A stretch of DNA of 7,192 nt from Acidobacteriota bacterium (GTDB lineage Bacteria; Acidobacteriota; Vicinamibacteria; Vicinamibacterales; Vicinamibacteraceae). Every line of letters begins with the position of its first letter. Within the stretch, counting starts at the first letter, position 1. The notes under the pieces were generated by a model. The model ran no database searches. It was not told where the DNA came from and saw nothing but the letters and a program-made list of their open reading frames with translations. Position numbers and translations under genes: made by a program. Shown piece after piece: positions 1 to 5,540 of this stretch. The stretch is from NCBI GenBank assembly GCA_023427865.1, contig JAEYZV010000017.1, positions 1 through 7,192 on the forward strand. Reading direction: 5' to 3'.

Positions 1-1148
1 ACACCGCTCTCGTGGGCGATGATCTGCTGCGTCCGGAGTGCCAGGGTTGCGGCCTCCGTCGTCGGCAGCGCCAGCGCCTCGTCGAGCGAGTTCGTGTGCA
101 GCGAGTTGGTCCCGCCGAGCACGCCCGCCAGCGCCTGCAGCGCCGTGCGCACGACGTTGTTGTACGGCTGCTGCGCCGTGAGCGACACGCCGGCCGTCTG
201 CGTGTGGAAGCGCAACTGCCACGACCGCTCGTTGGTGGCACCGAACCGCTCGCGCATCACGCGCGCCCAGATGCGCCGCGCCGCGCGGTACTTCGCGATC
301 TCCTCGAAGAAGTCGTTGTGCGCGTTGAAGAAGAACGAGATCCGCGGCACGAACGCGTCCACGTCGAGCCCGGCGTCCACGCCCCACTGCACGTACTCGA
401 TGCCGTCGCGCAGCGTGAACGCGAGCTCCTGCGCCGCGGTCGCGCCGGCCTCCCGGATGTGGTACCCGCTCACCGAGATGGTGTTCCAGCGCGGCACGCG
501 CTCGGCGCAGAACCGGAAGACATCCACGATCAGCCGCATGGACGGACGCGGCGGGTAGATGTACTCCTTCTGCGCGATGAACTCCTTCAGGATGTCGTTC
601 TGGATGGTGCCCGAGAGCCGATCCCACGACACGCCCTGCCGCTCGGCCACGACCAAGTACATCGCCAGCAGCATGGGCGCCGGCGAGTTGATGGTCATCG
701 ACGTGGTCACCGCCCCGAGGTCGATGCCGTCGAACAGCGCCTCCATGTCGGCGAGCGTGACGACGCTGACGCCGCACTTGCCCACTTCCCCGAGCGACAG
801 CGGATGATCGGGGTCGCGCCCCATCAGCGTCGGGAGATCGAACGCGACGCTCAGGCCCGTACCGCCGGCGGCGAGCAGTTCACGATACCGCTGATTGGTG
901 TCGGCGGCGGTGCCGAACCCGGCAAACTGCCGCATCGTCCACAGCTTGCCGCGGTAGCCCGACGCGTGGATGCCGCGTGTGTACGGGAAGTGCCCCGGAT
1001 CGGCTATCTCGGTGGCGTAGTCGATCGACGCGACATCGTCGGGCGTATACCGCGGGGCGACTTCGCGTCCCGACACCGAGGTGAAATCACGTCGAGTTTC
1101 GGTGACGGGTGCCCCCGGCCTGGCGGGCGGGTTCGCCGTGGGGCTCAC
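1..1148 (-). CDS. B12-dependent acyl-CoA mutase large subunit, isobutyryl-CoA mutase-like (3' end beyond window)
   Basis: Enzyme of the methylmalonyl-CoA mutase superfamily, which uses adenosylcobalamin radicals to rearrange acyl-CoA carbon skeletons in the cytoplasm. The window holds 382 codons of the catalytic TIM-barrel half. Visible family motifs are WTMRQFAGFG (residues 70-79), GTIQNDILKEF (180-190), SGYHIREAGA (227-236, with the conserved active-site His230), PRISFFFNAHNDFFEE and FHTQTAGVSLTAQQPYNN. Residues 75 and 193 lie 118 apart, exactly like Tyr89 and Arg207 of the Propionibacterium enzyme, but here they are Phe and Gln. That pair is characteristic of isobutyryl-CoA mutase. The short N-terminus also fits IcmA-type subunits, whose B12-binding domain is a separate small protein. 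The part beyond the left edge cannot be judged. The GTG start was chosen because it overlaps the upstream TGA and follows an AAGGTGA ribosome-binding site; no ATG precedes the conserved region. Superfamily assignment is very secure; the substrate is inferred. Confidence 0.95.
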   Translation of the reverse strand, partial: MSPTANPPARPGAPVTETRRDFTSVSGREVAPRYTPDDVASIDYATEIADPGHFPYTRGIHASGYRGKLWTMRQFAGFGTAADTNQRYRELLAAGGTGLSVAFDLPTLMGRDPDHPLSLGEVGKCGVSVVTLADMEALFDGIDLGAVTTSMTINSPAPMLLAMYLVVAERQGVSWDRLSGTIQNDILKEFIAQKEYIYPPRPSMRLIVDVFRFCAERVPRWNTISVSGYHIREAGATAAQELAFTLRDGIEYVQWGVDAGLDVDAFVPRISFFFNAHNDFFEEIAKYRAARRIWARVMRERFGATNERSWQLRFHTQTAGVSLTAQQPYNNVVRTALQALAGVLGGTNSLHTNSLDEALALPTTEAATLALRTQQIIAHESG

Positions 1149-3394
1149 CCGGTCACCTTGACGCCGGTGAGCATGCGTGGCGCATCGGCGGCGTCGCCCG
1201 CCTTGACCTCGATCAGGAAGTCCCCGGCCGGAAGGCTGGCCAAGGGCACTTCCGCCTCGTGCGTGAAGGGGCTGCCCTGCGGCGCGGTCCGGACGACGAG
1301 CGGGCTCATCCCGTCGCCGGATCGACTCATCAGCCTGATGCTCGGTTCGGCGCCGCTGACGGCCACCCGCAGCAGGAGCTTCTCGGTGCGGTTGAACGCA
1401 CGCGCGGCCGTAGGCTGCGCATCGGGCGTGGCGGCGATCGCCTGCAGGTCGCGTTGCGTCCGGGCGCGGAACAGCGCCGGTGTCCCCACCGCCGCCGCCT
1501 CGCTCGTGAAGTCGGGGACGGCAATCTCGATCACGTCCGACTGGATCACGCCGCCCCCGGCGCTCTCGGCCTGCACGCGCATCTGCGCCGCCCCCGGCGC
1601 GACGAGGAACGACGTCTGCCCGCCGGGCGCAGGTGCCGCAGCACGCGCCCCGCCGTTGGTGGCGGTGCCACCGTTGCCGTTGGTACCCGCCGTACCGTTG
1701 CCGCCGGACGGAATCTTCCCGCGGAAGAGCGGCCCGTCGGTCTGATTGGCCGCCATCACCGTGACCTGCGCCACGGGCTCGGCTGTCGCGCTCGCGGCCG
1801 CTCCCGGCCCGCCAGCCGCCGGCTCCCAGGAGAAGAACACGCGCGTCTTGCCGCTCGGGTCGGGCGCGTAGCCGACCCAGGTCCGCACGGTCCGGGCGCG
1901 GGCCACCCGGTCGATCTCGGAGAGCGCCGACTGGACGTCGGGCGGCGGACCGGCCTTTGCCGGCGCCATGGCCACCGCCGCTTCATCGGGCCTGAGCGCC
2001 CAGTAGCCGCGGCGTGCGCGCACTTCCACGCCCGGCCGCTTCACGCGCACACGAATCTGGTGGAACCGCCCATCCGTCGGGGCGGCCGACGACGAGTACC
2101 CGAGCAGGTAGTACGCGCTCGCGTCGCGCATCATCTGCGTCAGCCCGGTGCCGAGATCGTTCCGATTGACGATGGCTCGGCCGTCGGTCTCGTCGGCCAT
2201 CACGCGCAGCGAGTCCTGCGTGCTGCGCAGCGAGGCGGCATCCATCTGCATCCCGACGCCTTCGTTGATGTCGTACTCGAACCCGGCAAGGCCACGCGGG
2301 TCGAGCATGTACAGCGACACGTTGTTGCGGTTGGCGTCGGTCGTGACGTCGCGCATCAGGTTGCGGATGTCCATGTCGCCGAAGAAGCGCCGGCGGTCCT
2401 CCGCCATCGCGCCCACCGGGTCGACCGACGGGTCGGCCGTCATCGCCGACGTCCCGACCCCGCGGATCCCGCTCTGCGCGTTCATCCCCCGCAACTGCGG
2501 CGGCACGTAGTCCGAGTAGCCCTCGCTCACGACGATCACCGTCTTGCGACCTTCGCGCATGCCGCCGAGCCGTGTCATGAGACCGCGCAGCGCCGAGAGG
2601 CTGACCTGGTTGCGGATCTTCTCGACGATCTCCGTCGGGTAGTTCGCGTACTGCTCCTCGAACATGTTGCGCGGCGGGATGTACTGATACTTGCGCCCCT
2701 GCCACGACAGGATCTGCTGGATGATCGCCTTCTTGTTGCGCGTGAAGCTGACCGCCCGCAACGGGTCGAGCGGGTACATCATCGCCACCATGTCGAGCGG
2801 CCCGATCTGCGTCTCGACGAACTTGACGAGATCGTCCTTCACCGCGAGGCTCGCGCCGAGCCGCACGTGGTAGTCGTCGAAGAAGATGACGAAGAGCCGC
2901 ACGTCGTCGCGCCGTGCCTCGGCTTCCTCTGCGAACGTGGAGTTGATCTCGCGCGGTGCCGCCTCACCGGGCTCGGGATTGCCGTCCACGCGAATGAGCT
3001 TGAAGGTCTCGACCGTCTGCGGCTCGCCGTCCTCGAGGACTTCGAAGTCCTCGGGCTTCAGGTCCGCGACCGGCCTGCCCTGCTTGTCGGTGACGATGGC
3101 ATCGACGCGGACGAAGTTGATGCCTGTGCGGAAGGTCGGTTGAGGCGGCGCGTCGGGACCCTGCTGATCGGCAGGCGGCTGCCCCTGCGGCGGCGCCTCG
3201 TCCGTCGGCGGTTGCTGTTGCGCCGGCTGCGCGGGTGCCTGCGTACGCGGCGTGTCCTGCGCGGCACGTGCAGCCGTGGGCGGTGCGGAGGACTGCTGCG
3301 CCGCAACGCCAACGAGCGTGGCCGACAGCGTCGCAAGGACGACTGCGCTCCGAAGACCCTGCCTGATCATTCGTGGAACTGATGATAGCATCAC
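1145..3394 (-). CDS. Secreted VWFA-related protein (acidobacterial type)
   Basis: A 749-residue predicted exported protein of unknown specific role, of the kind annotated as 'VWFA-related domain, Acidobacterial'. A signal peptide covers about residues 9-32 (basic MIRQGLR, then a hydrophobic stretch ending VGVAA before QQ). A Pro/Gln/Ala-rich linker follows (33-86). Next is the typical strand-rich lead-in around 88-134 (FVRVDAIVTDKQGRPV, then LKPEDFEVLEDGEPQ). The von Willebrand A-like core spans roughly 165-430, and the characteristic tail is YYLLGYSSS (428-436) plus VRARRGYWA (458-466). The usual DxSxS metal site is replaced by FFDDYHV (171-177). The C-terminal 280 residues contain a Gly/Asn-rich spacer (564-583) and a probable beta-sandwich domain. 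The first two codons are GTG ATG; Met9 at 3370 would give a cleaner signal peptide, and none of these starts has a strong Shine-Dalgarno sequence. It is the upstream gene of a pair with the acyl-CoA mutase. Family call secure; function unknown. Confidence 0.92.
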   Translation of the reverse strand: MMLSSVPRMIRQGLRSAVVLATLSATLVGVAAQQSSAPPTAARAAQDTPRTQAPAQPAQQQPPTDEAPPQGQPPADQQGPDAPPQPTFRTGINFVRVDAIVTDKQGRPVADLKPEDFEVLEDGEPQTVETFKLIRVDGNPEPGEAAPREINSTFAEEAEARRDDVRLFVIFFDDYHVRLGASLAVKDDLVKFVETQIGPLDMVAMMYPLDPLRAVSFTRNKKAIIQQILSWQGRKYQYIPPRNMFEEQYANYPTEIVEKIRNQVSLSALRGLMTRLGGMREGRKTVIVVSEGYSDYVPPQLRGMNAQSGIRGVGTSAMTADPSVDPVGAMAEDRRRFFGDMDIRNLMRDVTTDANRNNVSLYMLDPRGLAGFEYDINEGVGMQMDAASLRSTQDSLRVMADETDGRAIVNRNDLGTGLTQMMRDASAYYLLGYSSSAAPTDGRFHQIRVRVKRPGVEVRARRGYWALRPDEAAVAMAPAKAGPPPDVQSALSEIDRVARARTVRTWVGYAPDPSGKTRVFFSWEPAAGGPGAAASATAEPVAQVTVMAANQTDGPLFRGKIPSGGNGTAGTNGNGGTATNGGARAAAPAPGGQTSFLVAPGAAQMRVQAESAGGGVIQSDVIEIAVPDFTSEAAAVGTPALFRARTQRDLQAIAATPDAQPTAARAFNRTEKLLLRVAVSGAEPSIRLMSRSGDGMSPLVVRTAPQGSPFTHEAEVPLASLPAGDFLIEVKAGDAADAPRMLTGVKVTG
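1153..1159 (-). promoter_or_regulatory. Ribosome-binding site for the acyl-CoA mutase, inside the upstream gene
   Basis: On the minus strand AAGGTGA lies four bases before the GTG start at 1148-1146 and sits within the last codons of the VWFA-related gene. It supports this GTG as the start and supports translational coupling through the GTGA stop/start overlap. Confidence 0.55.
1646..1705 (-). repeat. Gly/Asn/Thr-rich low-complexity coding repeat in the VWFA-related gene
   Basis: Twenty codons (residues 564-583 of the VWFA-related protein) encode an imperfect run of GGNGTAG / GNGGTATNGG units, reflected in DNA as repeated ccgttgcc/ggtacc-like blocks. It looks like a flexible spacer between the central region and the C-terminal beta-rich domain. 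Repeats of this kind often vary in length between strains, but that cannot be seen here. Confidence 0.5.
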
Positions 3395-3521
3395 GATTCA
3401 GCACGGCCGAGGCCGCCACAGACCGGCGCGGCCGCTTGCCTGAGCATGGGAGTCCATCCCTTTCGACGCCCGGCCGTGTGCGTCCGGTCGGCTCCCACGC
3501 GGCCCCTCCGAAGGATTATCA
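3395..3521. promoter_or_regulatory. Divergent intergenic region between the VWFA/mutase pair and the dehydrogenase pair
   Basis: The 127 bp between two divergent starts must hold the promoters of both gene pairs unless transcription comes from further away. It is very GC-rich, with a GCGGCCGC palindrome at 3428-3435 and a CGGCC-GA-GGCCG near-palindrome at 3404-3415. No convincing -35/-10 pair, operator or riboswitch was recognised on either strand. The assignment rests on position only. Confidence 0.35.
3510..3515 (+). promoter_or_regulatory. Ribosome-binding site for the acyl-CoA dehydrogenase
   Basis: GAAGGA lies six bases before the GTG at 3522. It fixes this GTG as the start, even though a rarer start codon is used and no ATG occurs nearby in frame. 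Confidence 0.65.
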
Positions 3522-4688
3522 GTGACGACGCCACTTGCCGATCTACCCGGTGCCCTGACGACACTGACCGAGGACGAGCGCCTGTTGCGGCAGAGCGTTC
3601 GCGAGTTCGCCCTGCAGGAAATGGCACCGCGCGTTCGTGCCATGGACGAAGCGGCGAAGCTCGACCCGGCGCTGCTGCCGCGCCTGTTCGACATCGGCGT
3701 GATGGGCATCGAGGTGCCTGAGCGGTTCGGCGGCGGTGGCGGCACGTTCTTCCACTCGGTGCTCGTGGTCGAGGAACTCTCGCGGGTGGACCCCGCGGTG
3801 GGCGTGCTCGTGGACGTGCAGAACACGCTCGTCATAAACGCCCTCCTCCGCTGGGCGAACGACGAGCAGCAGCGGACCTGGTTGCCGCGGCTCGCGTCGG
3901 ACACGATCGGCGCGTACGCACTCTCGGAAGCGGCGTCGGGCAGCGACGCGTTCGCACTGACCACTCGCGCGACCAGGGACGGCGACGGCTACCGGCTCGA
4001 CGGGCGCAAGCTCTGGATCACGAACGGCGCCGAGGCGGCGCTCTTCATCGTCTTCGCCACGGTCGATCCCTCGGCCGGCTACCGCGGCATCACGGCGTTC
4101 CTGGTGCCGCGCGACGCGCCGGGCTTCACGATCGGCAAGAAGGAGGACAAGCTCGGTATCCGCGCGAGCAGCACCTGCGAGCTCGTCTTCGAGAGCTGCC
4201 ACGTGCCCGCCGCACACGTGCTCGGTGAGGTCGGCAAGGGCTACAAGGTCGCCATCGAGACATTGAACGAAGGCCGCATCGGCATCGGCGCGCAGATGCT
4301 CGGCCTCGCGGAAGGCGCTCTCGACCACGCGATCCGCTACACGAAGGAGCGCCGGCAGTTCGGCAAGGCGATCGCCGACTTCCAGGGCGTGCAGTTCCAG
4401 CTGGCGCGCGCGGCGATGGAGGTCGAGTCGGCACGGCTGCTCGTGTACAACGCGGCACGGCGACGCGACGCGAAACAGGCGTTCCTCACAGAGGCGGCGA
4501 TGTGCAAGCTGCACGCGTCTGAAGTCGCCGAGCGCACCGCCTCGCTGGCGGTGAACCTGTTCGGCGGCTACGGGTTCGTGAAGGATGCCCCCGTCGAGAA
4601 GCTGTATCGCGACGCGAAGATCGGCCAGATCTACGAAGGCACCTCGAACCTGCAGCTGCAGACCATCGCCAAGGCGCTGCTGGCGTGA
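3522..4688 (+). CDS. Short/branched-chain acyl-CoA dehydrogenase (ACADSB-like)
   Basis: A 388-residue FAD-dependent dehydrogenase that introduces the alpha-beta double bond into acyl-CoA and passes electrons to electron-transfer flavoprotein in the cytoplasm. Length is typical of the family. An N-terminal helical domain covers about 15-125. The FAD/substrate signature YALSEAASGSD is at 132-142, WITNG at 165-169, and RRQFGKAI at 277-284. The C-terminal signature YRDAKIGQIYEGTSN (362-376) carries the predicted catalytic base Glu372. Stretches such as VMGIEVPERFGG, DVQNTL, LGIRASSTC, LNEGRIGI and QMLGLAEGALD closely match human ACADSB, the 2-methylbutyryl-CoA dehydrogenase that also accepts isobutyryl-CoA. 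A role in isoleucine/valine or branched fatty acid breakdown is therefore likely. Butyryl-CoA or another short acyl-CoA is the main alternative. The GTG start has a good GAAGGA site, and the stop overlaps the next start by GTGA. Family certain; substrate inferred. Confidence 0.95.
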   Translation: MTTPLADLPGALTTLTEDERLLRQSVREFALQEMAPRVRAMDEAAKLDPALLPRLFDIGVMGIEVPERFGGGGGTFFHSVLVVEELSRVDPAVGVLVDVQNTLVINALLRWANDEQQRTWLPRLASDTIGAYALSEAASGSDAFALTTRATRDGDGYRLDGRKLWITNGAEAALFIVFATVDPSAGYRGITAFLVPRDAPGFTIGKKEDKLGIRASSTCELVFESCHVPAAHVLGEVGKGYKVAIETLNEGRIGIGAQMLGLAEGALDHAIRYTKERRQFGKAIADFQGVQFQLARAAMEVESARLLVYNAARRRDAKQAFLTEAAMCKLHASEVAERTASLAVNLFGGYGFVKDAPVEKLYRDAKIGQIYEGTSNLQLQTIAKALLA

Positions 4689-5512
4689 CCGAGCCGCTCC
4701 GCCTGAACCATCTGTACCGCGTCGTGGACCGCGAGACGTTCGAGGCGGCACGCGAGTCGTCATGGCTGCGCGAGGTCTTCGCGCCATCGGAACTGCGCAC
4801 GACCAACCGCCCCGACTGGTCCTACACGGGACTGTACTGGTACGGCACGACGACATACCTCGAGCTCTTCGAGGCAGGTGCCCAGGGTCCGGTGGGTACG
4901 AGCGGCATCGCATTCGGCGTCGAGACACCCGGGGCGTCGGCAGCGGTGGCCGGGGCATGGCGCGAGGCGCTCGGGCGGGCCGAACACCGGGTCGTCGTGC
5001 GACCACGTGATGCCGATGCGGATTCCGCAGCGGGCCCGGAGTCGGCGCCCTGGTTCCACATCGCGCACGCGGATCCCGATCGACGCGACGGCCTGCACCT
5101 CTGGGCCATGGAGTATCACGCGGACTTCCTCGCGGCATGGCGTGGCACGGCCACCGAGGCACGCGGCATCACCCGTCGTGAGGTGCTCGAACGTTACGCA
5201 CGCGTCAGCGGCGGACCGCTCTCGCCGCTCCTGGACGACATCGTCGGCGTGAGGCTGGCGCTGACGCCCGGTGCGAAGGGGTTCCTGCAGCGTCACGTGC
5301 GAGGCCTGGACGCGACGTCGCGCGATGCCGGCGAGGTGAGCTACATCGAAGGAGACGGCATCACCATCGGTGTCGCGCCCGCGTCTGCCGATCGCCAGGG
5401 CGTCCAGGACATCGTGTGCCGCCTCCGGCGTCCCGGTGGGCGCGAGACGATCGGCATCGGGCGGAGCACCATCCAGGTCGACGGCACGCGCCTGGTGTGG
5501 AAGTTCAGGTAG
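4685..5512 (+). CDS. DUF5829-like protein, possible VOC/glyoxalase-type fold
   Basis: A 275-residue cytoplasmic protein with no signal peptide or membrane segment. The N-terminal pattern LNHLYRVVDRETF (7-19), then FAPSELRTTNR (32-42), YTGLYWYGTTTYLELFE (47-63) and GTSGIAFGVE (71-80) resembles proteins labelled DUF5829; this is from memory of the family. The order of an N-terminal His in a strand, a later strand ending in a Glu (YLELF, Glu60) and a further strand recalls the metal-binding half of vicinal oxygen chelate enzymes. The second half (WAMEYHADF at 140-148, VGVRLALTP at 187-195, SYIEGDGITIGVAP at 219-232) could be a second such module. The GTG start lies in the GTGA overlap with the dehydrogenase stop; only a weak AAGGCG precedes it, so translation is probably coupled. 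Co-expression suggests a part in acyl-CoA or aldehyde chemistry, but no reaction can be assigned. Confidence 0.85.
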   Translation: MTEPLRLNHLYRVVDRETFEAARESSWLREVFAPSELRTTNRPDWSYTGLYWYGTTTYLELFEAGAQGPVGTSGIAFGVETPGASAAVAGAWREALGRAEHRVVVRPRDADADSAAGPESAPWFHIAHADPDRRDGLHLWAMEYHADFLAAWRGTATEARGITRREVLERYARVSGGPLSPLLDDIVGVRLALTPGAKGFLQRHVRGLDATSRDAGEVSYIEGDGITIGVAPASADRQGVQDIVCRLRRPGGRETIGIGRSTIQVDGTRLVWKFR

Positions 5513-5533
5513 GGCGCGATCCCCGAACGCGCC
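5513..5533. terminator. Possible bidirectional terminator hairpin between convergent genes
   Basis: GGCGCG (5513-5518) and CGCGCC (5528-5533) form a perfect 6 bp inverted repeat around a 9-base loop. It begins directly after the TAG stop of the DUF5829-like gene and lies eight bases from the end of the convergent phosphatase gene. There is no T-tract on either side, so a classical intrinsic terminator is not shown; position and dyad symmetry are the only evidence. Confidence 0.3.
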
Positions 5534-5540
5534 GCGGCAT

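Noticed and set aside
12..1745. A 577-codon plus-strand open frame across the mutase and part of the VWFA-related gene
   Set aside because: Its translation is Arg/His/Leu-rich without recognisable domains, and it runs antisense to well-supported genes. Long antisense frames are expected from GC-biased third codon positions.
1109..3382. A 757-codon plus-strand open frame antisense to almost the whole VWFA-related gene
   Set aside because: It is a composition shadow: it is Arg/His/Val/Leu-rich and low in complexity, while the opposite strand has a signal peptide and family motifs.
3404..3435. Palindromic blocks in the divergent spacer (CGGCC-GA-GGCCG and GCGGCCGC) as operators or hairpins
   Set aside because: The loop of the first is only two bases, the second is a simple GC palindrome, and neither is placed against a recognisable promoter.
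3543..5162. A 539-codon minus-strand open frame antisense to the dehydrogenase
   Set aside because: No domain is visible, and the plus strand encodes an unambiguous acyl-CoA dehydrogenase with all its signatures.
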